A DNA stretch of 64,000 bases from Apostichopus californicus (GCA_020650975.1 JAIPMN010001553.1:21024-85023); one strand, 5' to 3'. Positions 48,949 through 63,565 are shown, numbered from the stretch's first letter. The notes: generated by a model from the sequence alone, not told the origin. Made by a program: numbers and translations.

Positions 48949-51900
48949 CTGAAAAGACAAAAATATGACTAAATGTTAAGGCTATATACCAATTTACTTG
49001 AAAGTTGGTTCTATATCTAAATATGAACACTTCTAGTTTACCGTTATGTATTTTCATCTCCATTTTTGTTTTTGTTTCTATTTGACATCTTTCTATTTAA
49101 TCCCAACTGACTGCTACATTTCTTTTCTTTTCTTCTATGCAAGTTACCAGGTGGGTCAATATGATGGGTGGGGTGGGGGGCAGATTCTTTTCTTATCCTT
49201 CTATTTTCCCTTTTATTTACATTTACTTTGTAATTAATTATGTTACGGTGGGCTTCTTGTAAAAGCTTCGGATTCAAAGCCATCCACCATTTTCTTATCG
49301 ATTGTGATATTTCTTTTCATGGTAAACATTGTAATATATGCATGAAAAATGGAAAAAATCAATCAATCAATCCGGATCAGTGAACACTTTAGGTCAATAA
49401 CAGGTGCTTGAATAAATGTCTGAACTTCAAATCATGTGAAAGGAATTACAGATTAAAGTAAAATTGGAACTCGTATATAATGCCATTTTTCAGTTTAAAG
49501 TTCATTGTAGTTCAGTTGTCAAATATAATTTATCAGAAGGGACAAAGACCCTCTGCTGTGAAAACCCAAATTTTCTCGGCAACCACAAATTACCAAGTTG
49601 AGGTTAAATACTTTTAACTATTTAACACTTATATTGAAATGTATTGAAATGTGCTTGTGGGTCAATGAAATGTTCTTTTGGGTCAATGCGGGGAAATTTG
49701 TTGAGTGTGAATATGTTCTACCATATTTTCAGAGACTGTTGATCGATTTCTATACAGGTCTCTCAAATTATTTAGCTGATGTGAGTTTATGTTCCTAAGC
49801 ATCATCAATTCATCACGACCTCCCTCTCCCATGCATCCCTTTCCCTGTCAGTTTACACTTGGTCCTTGTAATTCAACAGTAAAATGCATGTATTGCTAAG
49901 ATCAGGTTTATATGACCAGATAAATGTTAACTATAGATACATACAAGAAAATGGTCTGAACATTTTTATATGCTTTTTCCCCGTTGGAGATCAAAATAAC
50001 ATGGCTATTGAAAACAGGATATCAATGGAAACCAGTGTGTAGCATAGTTTGGGTTCAAAGAGTTGTCCAATTTATTACAGCTTTGAAATAGAATTTTCTG
50101 CAGTAAACATGCTTTCAATGGAAGGAGCATGATGCTTATTTATAAATCAAGTTTTATTTTAGTTCACATAACTTTATTACATCGTACATATGAACATTTT
50201 ACTTCCGTGATAAATATATTACCTTCCGACTTGAGCAAGATATTATGAAATGAAAATAAACTAAATGACAGGATGGTGCCATATCAAAAATAAACACATT
50301 TCCTAGAGCGGCCTCGCTTACTTTGGAAAGGTGATACACAGCTACTGTATAGTACCCACACACTAAATATTAGGTCTATTGGTTCACAAAGTTATATATA
50401 GTCATTGTATGACGTAAACCGCATGTCTATACAAACTTGTCAAACATGTGAGCTATTCTATGGGAAATGTCCTATGTGCACCAATTAACATGAAACATGC
50501 TTGTAAATACATCAACATAAGATAATAATATCCAGGCACTGTATACTCCAGATCATTTCGAAAGGGCACATGAATGTTCCTCAATGTATCCTAGACAACA
50601 CATCAGTTTCACGGTGGAGTCTAACATGTTGCTACACAGCAGGATTGCAAAGCTGTCAGAACTAATCTTCGTAAAATCATGAATGAAAGCACATCTCGTC
50701 TGGTTAGAGAGCATTTTCTAAATTCTTTTCGTTGCTTCCAAGGTTTGTCTACACGTACATAGTCATCCTGGCTCGCACATTACTGTACTTCTATAGTATC
50801 TATAGCAAATCATTGTCATGTACACTGAAGAACCAACATTCTTTCCTGGATGTTATACATATGTACACCAATACTGTATGTACAGGAGTGTATTGGCTAT
50901 GATATAACTATCCACCATGAAGCTAATGAATTGATTATACCATTTTAATTACTTTTCATTTTCTCTTCTATAATTGTGACAGTTTAGTTCACTAAGTACA
51001 ATCCATCTCCTCCATGGTGTACATACATGTAGACACTCCCAAGCGATTAGCTTGTATTATTGGTAAACCTAATTAACAACCATCCACTGATAATTACAGA
51101 ACAGAGTATTATTACTTCAAGATCATGTTAAAGAAAATGAAACCTTCCCTAAAACTTCAGTACTTTAATAGCAGTATAAATAGAAGTTTAAATTTACACC
51201 ATGCCCGAAGGCAGTTATGACCTTCAGTATCATTGTATCTTAGCTCCAAGGCATAAAATTTGTCTCCATGATGATTGTAGAGATGCAGAGAGTTGACCGT
51301 AACCAACACTGTTTGACATTTTAAATTAATTTTCTTTGTAATGCTGCTATCCTACATGCTATCTATAAAAGTGGGGATAATGGAAGGGGGCAGCAATATC
51401 TGTTTGATCCACTTTTGTCACAGAAAGGGCAATTTAGTGGATGGTCAAGGAGAGGTTATCACCCCTTCTGTAGATATCATGCTTGTACTTTCTCTCTAAT
51501 TCCAGGGACTAGAGCAATAAGTACCATAAGAAGATTTATAGTTAAGGGGGAAGTAGGGCACAAACTGAGGCTGAGACACATTGCAAGTGACAGCTGCAAG
51601 CTCATTATGTACTGAATTTATTACTGTAAAGAAGGTGCATAAACCTGCCTAATATAAAAACACACTATGAAGTAAATGTTGAACAGTATCATCCACAATG
51701 TCAGATCTACTGTATGTAAATATAATATATACATTGATAAATTTAAATCATTACTAAAATTATTTATAATTGAAATAAGCAATAAATAGCAATAAAGGGT
51801 TAAGGTTGTGTGTTGTGAATTTTACCAAAGTGGTATGCAACATGTCAGTTTCTAAACTTTGATGTATTGGTACATCTGGATACAAATATCTGTATCTTGT

Positions 51901-52188
51901 ATATGCACTCCAAGAAGCTGAATGTATGAACACTTGGCACATTTACTAGGTTCATTAGGTGATTGATTTTTCAGCCAAGTTTGGTTGTAGTCCCTTTGAG
52001 AAACTGGGTTCTTCTTTCAGGTTGTGCTTACTTAAAGTCAAGTTGGTATTTTGGCAAGATATATTATGAAAGTGATCGTTGTGCTGTACTTTTAATAAAT
52101 AAACCAGTTTGATATTGTAGGAATATAGTAGGAAATTTAGTCACCACACAAGAAATGGACAATTGTAATTAAGTGATCAAACATTGCA

Positions 52189-52672
52189 ATACATCCTACC
52201 AGAGCAGGTGGCAGATACATCCTACCAGAGCAGGTGGGAGATACATCCTACCAGAGCAGGTGGGAGATACATCCTACCAGAGCAGGTGGGAGATACATCC
52301 TACCAGAGCAGGTGGGAGATACATCCTACCAGAGCAGGGACCTGAGAGATACATCCTACCAGAGCAGGTGGGAGATACATCCTACCAGAGCAAGTGGGAG
52401 ATACATCCTACCAGAGCAGGGACCTGAGAGATACATCTTACCAGAGCAAGTGGGAGATACATCCCACCAGAGCAGGTGGGAGATACATCCTACCAGAGCA
52501 GGTGGGAGATACATCCTACCAGAGCAAGTGGGAGATACATCCTACCAGAGCAGGGACCTGAGAGATACATATTACCAGAGCAAGTGGGAGATACATCCCA
52601 CCAGAGCAGGTGGGAGACACATCCTACCAGAGCAGGGATGTGAGAGATATATCCTACCACAGCAGGTGGGAG
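52189..52672. repeat. 26/30-bp minisatellite, 18 units
   Basis: Fourteen 26-bp units (ATACATCCTACCAGAGCAGG then TGGGAG) and four 30-bp units in which GTGGGAG is replaced by GGACCTGAGAG or GGATGTGAGAG. The long units are the 6th, 9th, 14th and 17th, and single-base variants (GCAAG, ATCCCACC) recur after them, showing block-wise higher-order duplication. Confidence 0.92.
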
Positions 52673-54117
52673 ATGCTGAAAACTTGTTCATATCAAAATG
52701 AAGCCGGTCAAAATTTAAAAGAGAAACTTAATTTACAAAAAAAGAGAAACATTATGGATTGTGTGACTAAACTAAATTCCCTTAAGACTATCAGAAAAGA
52801 GATTATAATTTGCTGTTAGTTTGTCTTTCATTTTAGCTAATTGTTGAAAACTAATAGACTTCAAGGCCATCTTACGATCAGCTAAACTCATATGTCTCTA
52901 ACCAAGGAATACTAACTACAAACAGATTAGGTCATCTGAGGGCCCCTTGGCAACTACATCTGTTGATAAATGTACTGACCTTTGATGAACATATTCACGC
53001 CAACTGTGTGTATTTAATACTGTCATTTCAAAACAATTATTACTTGCAGATTGATGGCTGTTTTGTCCTTTGGACGATACAGCTCCTGAAGCTGCATCTA
53101 TAATTATATCAGTGAAGATATCACTGGCTTGTGGGAGGTATTTAAACTTTATTAACATAAATGTCAAATCAAAGTAAATACAAAAGAGCGCAAGAAATAA
53201 TGTGGCCAATATCTATTTAACAGCAGAATATTTAAGGAAACAAAGTATGTGAACAAATATGATAGCTTAATGAAGCCATCATACTCTAAGTGGTTATAGC
53301 AGTACCATTATAGCGATTATGCTATACTTTAATTGGACCATGCAGTTCTGAGTTGACACACTCAGGGCTGTTTTTTAACAGTCAATACTAAATGGGCTCC
53401 ACTGTCCAGAATTGCTAAAAGTTTCAAAAAGTACTTTCCAGGTAGTACTTCAGTCTAATTACTTCAGATATGTTTTAATTAGAATTGATGAAAATGTCTC
53501 AGCTGTGTAAAGATCTAGATAGCAAAAAAAGGCCTCTAGAGCTCCGAACCGTCCTTTTAAATTTGACGAAAATTATGATAGAAGTGATGTGATTTATGCA
53601 CCGACATTGCACACGATTACCAAGAGCTGTGAATAATAAACCACAGATTAACACAATTCAGTGTACACTACTTGCACTGGTAGCAAAAACAAACGACAAA
53701 TATATATGTACCGCTGAATTTACCTTGGGAGTATACTGATAGCTTGCCAAAATTAGAATGTCAATTTAGGCCACAGGATATGTGTGTGTACAGCTAAATT
53801 GTAGAATATAATACAACAAGGAAAGAGCAATGAAACGGGTGAGAAAAGGGTGAGGTACTGTGTCAAATACAAAACTGCAGCAGCTGCAAAACCCTGCCCA
53901 ACTAGCATGAATCAACTTAAAACAATAGGGATAATCTCTGCAGACCTGAATTGCCTATTTTGTGAAGCATGGAGCATAACAGTTCCTGTCCTAGATAGCC
54001 TGGCTACAAGAGGCTGTACCCCTAGCAGCATCCCACTTTTGACATGGTAACTTAGTTATCAACCCCACTTACAAAGCATGACTGCAAGCAGAGTTTTAAT
54101 GGTGATATGTGTTAGAT

Positions 54118-54260
54118 TCCAATGTAATGTAATGTAAATAAATTCTTATATAGCGCACTATGCGCGATGCATCTGTGCGCTTTACAAACAATCTAGAATA
54201 TACAATGACATAAAACAGTAAATACAAATAACAGTAAATACTATATACCATATATACAGG
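54118..54260. repeat. Dispersed repeat, TATATAGCGC/GCGCTTTACAA type
   Basis: Preceded by AATGTAATGTAATGTAAATA. The core has complementary GCGC words on either side of TATGCGCGATGCATCTG. Related to 6960-7020. Confidence 0.5.
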
Positions 54261-56682
54261 AATATGAGATCGAAAAACAATTAAAAGCACTGGTGAAGAG
54301 AAAAGCGATAAAACAGATTGACTACAAAATCTACAATTTGAATGCCAATGAAAATCAAAACTAGGTAAACTAAACTAGGTAGTTGAGTCATTTTGATTAA
54401 TGAACATCTGATATCTAACAAAGAAACACACATTAGACTGACAGCAGTGACTTTAACTTTTAATAAACTACAGTATCAAAATTAATTTGTTTGCAAAATC
54501 ATCCTTTAAGATGTATACTCCTTACAAGAGTAAGCTCTGCTAGTTAAACCTGCTATATCCTTCACCACATGATGTTAAAAAGAAACATTGCGAAAAAAAG
54601 GAACTGCAGTATTCATGAAACTATGCAGTAACTTGGGAATAGTTTCGAAGAGTTGAGAGAGTTCAAGGGATCGTGTAACTGTAATCAATACCTTACTGAC
54701 CTAATATACTTAATTAGCAAGCAACTTATTATAAAAGTTTATTACTTACTGAAGAATCTCATAGAGCTTAGCCTTGTCAAGCTAATGCAGTTTGTATTAA
54801 AGACATATGAACCAACTTAAGTAGCCATATGCTAAATCCTAAGGCAAACTGTTTTAAAGAGAACCCTGTTTAATTTTACTCCTTGATTTCTCATTCTTTT
54901 GAAACTTATAAAGTCATTTAACCAGAAAATTGATTGAATTGACAGAAAAACTAACCTCAGAGGAACTTTCCCAAGATTTGTACACTAATTAAAAGTCTGG
55001 TATCTCCATATCTTTACCAATTGAGTTTACAATAGCATAATTTTTTATTCACATATTTGTCATTATTTTCTTTAGCAAATAATAAAATAAAAAACATGGT
55101 ACTAATAACTATTAGTTATTGCTTTCTCCTTTGTAAACTTTATTGATAGCTTTCCTCTTACCTGTCACTTTAAGCATTTGCCCAATCATTCCTAGCTCAA
55201 CCCACACTCATCCTACCGGACATCCCACTGCTAGTAAGTGAAAGATGAGACAAAAGTACAAACTCAAGTCCACAGGAATGAGGAGAAGGATAACATTCCA
55301 GGCATGTCCTGTGATGTATAATCAAATGTTTGTTTACAGAGATGTACGACCAAAGTATAAAGATGTCAAAAGTTAATCCCAAAACTTGAACCAGGCTTAA
55401 ATAAGGATCCAATTAAACTTCACATGTGTATTCATATTGTCTAACAGCTCATTGCACTCAAAACCTGATTGATATTTGTATTCCAAAATTCAACTTTGAT
55501 TTGCCTGATTAATCAATCATCTTATGATAATTGAAATTATATCTTCATATGGAAATGGGATTTGGGAAATCATTTCCTGTTATCTTTGGCAATTGGATAA
55601 AAAAGAAAACTATTTCAGCAAAAATGGTGATCCAACCAAGGTGTTATTAATTACCGTAGCATTGGTGCAGTGTCTTCGCTTGCCTAAATTAATCATGAAA
55701 ATATTAAAGGCTGCAAAGGAACCCTGCATCCGTAGACCACCTGGACCAAAGCTTTGAAGATGTCACCATGAATTAATAAATTGTTATTTCCAAGTAACTA
55801 AGCTACTCAGGGACCATAACAAGTTTATCTCTGGACAAATCTTGAGTCTGAACTAGGTTTCTCAATTGAGCAGATTCTATAGAGAAAGATCGTGGGGAAC
55901 CTTGTAAATGAGCGATTGGTGATTACGGTCACTGACTTACACTGTACTTTACAAGGCGAGGCCCCTGCAAGGTAGGAGTGTTAGAGAGGAATGTCACACT
56001 GTAGCAGTGAGAAGTCATTAATGTCACCCAAATATACTCATGTCACTCAATTGCCAATCAGGAAGGACTACAAGAAATTCATCTGTTAATACAAACAAGC
56101 AACTTGGGCCAGCGGCAAGGGAAAAGTTTGTGTTTTATAAAGTTTCGATACACACAGGTCAAGGCATATTAACAGAGAAAGAAGGGGGAGAACAAGTAAA
56201 ATGACATTGAAAGATATACAATGCTAATAGTACTGCAGGTGACGCGCAAGTCCACAGTACATATATACCTAAGTCATGGTGTGTCTTGTTGCTACACAGA
56301 TGTACTGTACTGTAACAAGAATGCATATCCACTTATATTACGTTGCACATTTCCCAAATTGGCAATATTCATTCCCATGTATATTGGGTCTCAATTTGAT
56401 AGAGGTTGAGTAGGGTCAAAGATGGGGCAGTTCTTTACCCTCCTGCTTCTGCTTCTACCTCATGAGGATGTACTGACATGAAGACGAAGGAGTATTAAAG
56501 AACCCTCTCAATAACATTCAAATTTGTGTTGTGTGCAGCTCTATTAAACCTCTGTAGAAAGCCATGAGATGCCACTAATTTCTCTTGATAGCTACCCCCA
56601 ATACCTTCAGCCCTCCATCCCACCAACTCCCCTCCCCCTCCCCGCCCTCTCCCCACCCAAAACTTACTTCAGTTTGACTTAC

Positions 56683-56979
56683 CATCTTCACTCTTTGCTG
56701 CACTCATATCTATCTCTTCACTGGGCTCACTAATTCCGCTGTCACTTTCAGTTCTGACTCTGAAAACGTACTCTGTCTTCGGATCCAAGTGGTTGATGGA
56801 ATATTTTGGTTCCTTTAGGTCTTTAGCGAGCAGTTTCCATTCTTTAGCTTCTGATCCTTTTTTCCGTGCTTCGATGATGTATCTCAGTTTTGTGTCGGTA
56901 TTCTTGGATTCCACTTCCCAGGATAAAGTCCTAGATTTGGGGTCAAGCTTGGGAACTGGAGGGGCTTTACAGGGTGGAC
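56683..56979 (-). CDS. Fibronectin type III domain exon
   Basis: One 297-nt exon, phase 1 at both ends (acceptor aaacag, donor GATG|gtaagt), encodes a whole Fn3 fold. It has a Pro-rich start (PPCKAPPVPKLDP), the B-strand Trp in LSWEVE, the Y-x-I-E-A-R strand, LDPKTEYVFRVR with the E-F tyrosine corner, and a terminal SGISEPSEEI. It precedes the acidic linker and the Ig pair of kinase 1. Confidence 0.9.
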
Positions 56980-59900
56980 CTGTTTACATTAAAAAAGAAC
57001 AACTTGAAATATCAGTGAATGTAACAACTTAAAATGACCAGTGTTGCTCACAATCATAAATTAGGAAAGTTTGATGTTGGTAAGGTAAAATCTTTACCTT
57101 TATCAGATGGTATACTCTTTTCCTTATTTTGTAAAATGCATCATAAAAAGTGAAGTAGTTCCATACATTTCACTGTAAAATAGCGATACACAGTAACTGC
57201 CACATATTAAAATTGTACAACTTTGCCCAAGTTTGCTGAGATCACAAGTTTTTCATTCTAGATATTTACTAAATTATGCTACATTTTTTTGGAAAAGGGT
57301 ACAGGGCCAAGAGGAGACTACAGTATGACTATACATGATGCATTGGGTATGGCTAATAACCTTGTGGAGGTGGAGATACACTAATTTCAAAATATGCTAA
57401 AAAGCAAAAAGTGGTCACATATAGGCCATAAAATATATATTTCACTGCCTCCCATTGCTACCCCCTCCCCCCCCCCCCCTTCCCAAAGAAAAACATTATC
57501 AGCTGCAAGAATTTGAGTCACCTCAAAGACTATGCAAACTTTAAGAGAAACATAATTTAAAACTTTTTCAATGCTTGGGCTAAAACTTATATCCTGAATA
57601 TTTTGTTGTACAGATTAGTTATGCCACATTCTAAGTTTTAATGTGCTAATACATAGTACATAACCTATGCTCAGTGTACATGTTTGGAGACATATTAGCA
57701 ATACATAGCTAGGCAAATATAGCCATGACTGTTAACATCTTTAGCATTCCACAAAGCTGAATAAACAAACCAATAAATCATTTCCATCCATTTCATGACC
57801 AGTATCTCAACATAATCTGCCAAAAACAGTAAGTAACAAATTTATCACCACTAGGTCCCTCATTCTCCTTTTGTAACTCCATCTTACATTGATTCTTCAA
57901 AAAATAAACATGTGACATCGTGGCATGTGATGGACAAATGGGTGTAGTAAATCTATGGCGGGTCATAAACAAATAGTACCGCTGCGACTGCAATCTTGGT
58001 TCAGTTTTTAAATGTCTAAAGCAGAGCTTTCTGATGGATACGTATTGAAAAATATATTAGTTTATTGGAAAATATATTAGGTTATGAATACATTTGGACC
58101 ATGGGTGGCCAGCTATGCCACAAACACACCTTCAAAATATGATGCCACAACCTCTTGGTAAAGAAAATCAACTAAAGAATTGGAGATGTAACCTAGCAAC
58201 ATCAAGGTTCATATGATACCTCACTACACCTGGTTGTTGAATATTTTCTGAATATATTTTTTGAACATTTAACCCATTCATCAAATGAAGAAGAAGAAGA
58301 AGAAGAAGAAGAAGAAGAAAAAGAGGGTCCCCCAAATTTAATGCAACATCTTATTATTTTTCAATTACAAGCCTTAAGTTTTCTTTAAGATTACTTAAAA
58401 TTGTATAACTTGTTGTCTAAAATACGATAAAATAAAAAAGATTTTTTTTTTAATGATAAGATATACACATCATATAGCCATCCAAAGTGGATGGTCATAT
58501 GGGCATACAATGCACTGATGTTCAGTCTTTCTTGGATATGCGTGGAAGATAAACTGTATAGTGCTCACATAAGTATAGCAAGAGATTTGAGCAGGACCAG
58601 AGTATTGCATTTAGTATTTATACCATACAACAGGATTCAATTTGCTGGTCTTACCATCTCAAACATATGACTAAGTTTGGACACCATTGTTGAAACAGGT
58701 CCTAGGCCTGGTGCTTATATTATTTATAAGTTAAATCATGCATTGAGTATGGCTTGATCATTCCTAGATAAATTTAAAATCTAAACTTCTGAATTTTTAT
58801 CCATGTCAGAGGTAAAATAAGTCACAACAATTTTTCCAGAATTAACTATTGAAAATGGAAAAAATATGTGAAATACTGGAAATTCAATTGTTTAAGCTTC
58901 AGATTTGGTGCTTCTGCCTGACCAAACTTCCACACAACACAATTCTTTCAACACAGCTGCTTTCAGTTAATATGCACACACTGCCTCAACTTTTCCTGCT
59001 GTTTCATTTTCCTAGTAGTCAATTCCCTCAGGTTAAAATTACTGGCATTCATATCAAACCCACTCTCATATTAGTCTAATCCACAAGTTTGTATTAACCT
59101 TACAAAGATGTAGAATTTGAGTTTTTCAGAATTTGTCTTTCCATTTCCCAATTGTCATGGCATAATTGTTTTTTGTAACAGCTCCTCTAAGTTTTGTATT
59201 ATTGAAAAATAACTTTTTTGAAATAAACAAATGTTTCTTGCAATGTCAGGGAACCTAGTGCCAAACTGTTAAGCCATATAGACAATGTTCAATGAGACTA
59301 GCCTATTATATGTCCAACACTGATCTGAAATGGTTATTTTTAAGAAAATTTTAGTGCTAGCATTTTGCATATCAATTTAAAAAAAGATTAGATTAAATGA
59401 ATTTATCAAACACCGTTCTCATTATCCTGTAAACACACATCACACAGTGAAGATATATTAATAGAAGGCTTACATCATATATACTTAAGCCTTGGTATGT
59501 TCAGGTTAAAAATAACCCTACGAAGTACGTACCTGTCAAAAGTCTTGGAATGTTTGATTAAATCTTTATAAAGTATGCCACATGTATATGATTATATGAA
59601 CAGATGGACAGAAGAGGTTTCTCATGTAGAATAAAATACAACAGTTGACTCACATTTAATCATAAAGCACACCAGTAGTGGTATTTGCAGGATATTAAGC
59701 TCCAAATCACTGTCACAAGTTTCAATCAAACGCCAACGAACGTTTGGACATTTCTTTAGTAATAAAAATCAAAGAGATCCACAAGGGGACCAACAAATCT
59801 CAAACGATCAATGAAATATGAATCTAATGTGTCCCACACCAAAATCAAATTTGCAGTAAAGATTATACACTGATGGTGGTATGTACTTAAGCTACAAGTC

Positions 59901-62700
59901 CTATTCATAAGCCCAGATACTGTATGTTTGCCAAAAATGAAATCATCTACAGGTGTTCCACATGGACCCATGAAACCACAAGGAACAGATCAAATATTTA
60001 CCTCATATGCTACATGTGACAATAAATTTTTATAATACTTTAGAAGTTAACACCATGATGTATATTGATGTTGATATCTCAGTGATATTGCAAGTCCAAA
60101 TGAAATGACCTAGCATTGTTGGTCATGACAATTTTATAAAGAAACTATTCCACTTGGACTCATAGTTAATATGACAATATACATGATACCTTATCATGTG
60201 GTATTTGAGGATTTCAACCATATCAAAGGCCCCAGAAAGTTTTTCAGTTCTTCACATTACCAACTCAAACTTTTCAACATGATCCAACAGGTAAATCTCT
60301 TATTGGACATCAAAAAAGCTCTAAAAGAATATAAATTATTGTCTAACAGACAGGAAAGAAATTTTTGAAGAAAAATATTAAAGCGTAAATAATATCAAGT
60401 AATGTTAAAAATACATGGAAAGTGTAGTATAACCAGTGTGGAATGGTTACAATGCTAATACATTCTACATGTAACATATCCAAAATGCCATGCTGATGCA
60501 GTGAACTCAATGTCAATACCCTTTTTATACAGTGGAATGTCACCTGATTAAGGCTTGTCATAATTTAGTGTGATGCCTTAATAAAGATTTGGGATCTTCT
60601 TGATAAACAATTATTTATAAGTAAAGTTATTTTAAGGAATACATAAAATGCCTCTAAAATATACCATGTACTTGATAAAAAAAAGAATTATCCTTTGTGC
60701 CATCAAACTATGAGTTTAAAATTTATAGAGTTTAATTGTGAGGTGATATGAAATAGCTCACAAATTAAAGCACTAACAAGACAGGATGTTCACATTTTGA
60801 CCAAAAACAAATTATACTGGATGTTCATGTAAGACTTAATAGTTACGATTCCAAGCATAAAACTGAGGGCAGATGAAGCGTAAATGAAATATTCTGAGAA
60901 AAGACCCTTCTAATTCAAAATTGTTATCAAGTTTACTGTTTCTTCTACTGGTAATCACGTAGCTCATAGATATCAGGTGATTGGGGCATTAAATATTTTT
61001 CATTTCATATGGTTTTTTGTAATTTTGGAAAACATGAGCTGGCTATTTGAAAAGACACACAAAGAAAAGCTTTACTATTTGCTTGATATGTTAGAAATGA
61101 AATATTAGATAATTTCAGCAAAGATTTAATCTACCAAGGATTTTGTAAACCTAGAAAATGAACAAGTAGAAATGATATCATCCTTCCATGATCCACAGGC
61201 AGTGGATCACGATCCCAAACCTGTTTCACTTTTCAACAATGAGGAGAAAGAGGCAAACCAATCCTTCTCTGATATTTCTCAGGAACTAACGAAACCCCAA
61301 AAAGTCAGCTACAGAGTCAAATTACTGGTAACTTAATATCTGAATCCTCTGTTAAAATCCATAAAGAACACTGATAAGTTGAAAAAAATTTGGTAAAATT
61401 ACACCACCCGCGAAATATGTAATCGCAAGCATGAAATGCTGTGATGTATCTTAATCCAATAAAATCCCATACCAATAGAAATCCAGATGCAGGGAAGGAG
61501 TGGATGATTGAATGCAAAGCTTACGATTCCTCTGTAGAAATGAAGCGTTTGTCTTACAAGACTTGTTTCATCGACACTGTCTTACAAATACCTTCCATTC
61601 TGAGTGTCACACTATCTCCGAGATGGAATGCAGAATACTACAACTACAGGCTGCTAATACACTACTATACACCTCTGCCTGGAGTACACGCCTGACCATT
61701 AACACCAGCGTGAGGGCATGCGACATTCAAGCCATGCCTTCTTCTTATCATAAATCCGTTCCGACAATCAAGACATCCATCATAAATACGAGAAGGGAAT
61801 TAAGTTATGATAACATTGTGTCCCGTCAGCACGCTGCAATGGAGTTTGCTGGAGTTTACTAGTATTCTCAGAGCTACGTGCTTGCCACAGGGGAAAATAT
61901 CTATATGGGTTATCAAAGACAATTAAGGTAGGGGCTTTGGGACATGTATTGGGTTAGGAGTACCGTTTTAGACCGGAGTCTTATTTAAAGTTTCTATTTA
62001 TAACCTTATTGAGCAGTAACTGTACATCTTTGTAAAAAAGGAAAGAAGAGGACAATGCAAAGTTTAAAAATATCACTGAAATAATTTTGAAATGTAAACC
62101 ATAGATAAGTATTATTTATGGCAGTATGAGGACATTAAAGAAGCATCCCCCACCTCATTCTCTCCCTTCCCCTAATCCTCATCAAAAACAATCTTGCTCT
62201 CAAACTGTCATCACATTTAAAATTTTATTCCCCTTCCCCTCCACCATCCCCTCGCCACCCCACAAAATACAAAACACACACCGCAAAGAATATGTTGATA
62301 TACAGATGTTATTTTACATTAAATGTATACCTATGTGTGACATTTCAATATCTATTGTCTTGGAGGTCATGTAACGTTTTTCAAAATGCTAACTTCCTGT
62401 AGGAGAGAACTTTATGGTTAACAGTAATAAATCTTATGGGGAAAACATTAAAGATAGCACTTATTATCTGCTAATGTAGTGCTTGTAGAATTTGGCAGGT
62501 AGTTAAGAGTTTTGGTAAACTTACAAAACTTTCAAAAGTTGAAAATACAACAATGAAGTTTAACTATTAGCAAGTAAATGTGAATCTACAACAAGTAACA
62601 TGACCATGTAACTAATTAATGTAGATTTATACCCTTCTTATTTCTTCTTATTACGAAGGTTTCTAGAGGAAGCATGACAGTATTAATTACTCTAAATTAC
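56980..62700 (-). other. 5.7-kb intron between KSP microexon B and Fn3
   Basis: AT-rich. Contains poly(C) near 57465-57480, a (GAA)11 microsatellite (58287-58319), a moderately GC-richer unexplained stretch at about 61430-61870, and the first copy of a duplicated 52-bp segment at about 62174-62228. Confidence 0.6.
58287..58319. repeat. (GAA)11 microsatellite
   Basis: Eleven perfect GAA triplets followed by AAAAGAGG. Intronic. Confidence 0.95.
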
Positions 62701-62855
62701 CTTGTTTGCCAGGGCTTTTCTTCTTGTCCTTTCCAATCTCAGGACTTTTCTTGCTCATAGCCTCCCCTAAAGAAAGAATTAGAAATGCAAGTAAAATAAT
62801 CCTCATCAACAATAATCTTGCTCTCAAACTATCACCACATTTACAATTTTCTATG
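62174..62855. repeat. Direct duplication flanking KSP microexon B
   Basis: AATCCTCATCAAAAACAATC, then TTGCTCTCAAACTGTCATCA at 62174-62228, is repeated with about 88% identity by eye at 62801-62855 on the other side of microexon B. Confidence 0.8.
62701..62766 (-). CDS. KSP-like microexon B (66 nt)
   Basis: A 66-nt exon, phase 1 at both ends, acceptor ctttag and donor CAAG|gtaatt. It encodes GEAMSKKSPEIGKDKKKSPG, with two KSP motifs of the kind found in the KSP-repeat region of UNC-89 and in neurofilaments, possible proline-directed phosphorylation sites. Shared residues with microexon A include the Lys run, Ser-(Pro)-Glu-(Ile/Met)-Gly-(Lys/Arg)-Asp and Lys-Ser. Confidence 0.75.
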
Positions 62856-63565
62856 TACTATTGGTACTTTTTTGTTATTTAAACAGTGCTAGCTGTAGTT
62901 CAGGTACAGACTCAGAATCAGGTTGCCTAAGATTGTGACTTGCCTTGGACCAGGGATACCCTCAACTCCAGATTCTTCAACCAAAGCCAGATTCTTCAGG
63001 GTAACATTTTAAGGATTTCAGTTGTCCCTCGGACAACCAGTCCTTACATTTTGGTTGTCTAAACAGCAAGTTTGGTTGTCATGTGGCAAAATAACAATAA
63101 CCAACATGTACACTGTAGGAGAGATGTGTAGATTGGTGTGTAGAATGCCAGTTTTGGGGGTGATACCAATTAATTATTTTAACTATTTGGGGGCATTCGG
63201 TTACAATGCATTGTGAATTTGAAGTAAGCAACATGTCATCAGCTGGACAAACTCCACATTTGATTTTGGTTTTCCAAACAGAAATCTGATGGTCTAAGAT
63301 GACAGAGCTATCATTAAAACTTTGCCCTGATTCTTTTATCTATGGTATAAAGCTCATCTAGGAATGATCGATGTTACCACCAAGTCGCTAAATTGCTAGT
63401 GATAATGATGCTGTGAAGGAATTGGAAGGGGCTATCAAATGAAATGAGAAGATGTAAAGCTGTGATGGAACTGAAAAAGCCTACATATATGTACAGTTTG
63501 AGATGATACTGCTATCAAGGAGGTTAATCATGAAGGTATGAAAAACTTTTTTTTTTAATACTGAC

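Larger units (their letters stand above)
48949..56682 (-). other. 7.7-kb intron between Fn3 and acidic linker
   Basis: Holds the 26/30-bp array (52189-52672) and a dispersed repeat (54118-54260). A run of AATCAATCAATCAATCC at about 49359-49375 after an A-rich stretch may be the end of a degraded retroelement. No exon was recognised. Confidence 0.55.

Noticed and set aside
49044-49283. 79-codon basic - strand ORF, considered as a retroelement fragment
   Set aside because: Low-complexity Lys/Asn/Arg composition from a T-rich stretch; no motif supports a protein. Only the nearby ATCA-type tail hints at a retroelement end.
52189-52672. CRISPR-like spacing of repeats
   Set aside because: Units are contiguous with no unique spacers, and the genome is eukaryotic.
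52173-52819. 84-, 155- and 69-codon ORFs
   Set aside because: They follow the 26/30-bp minisatellite and have no domain.
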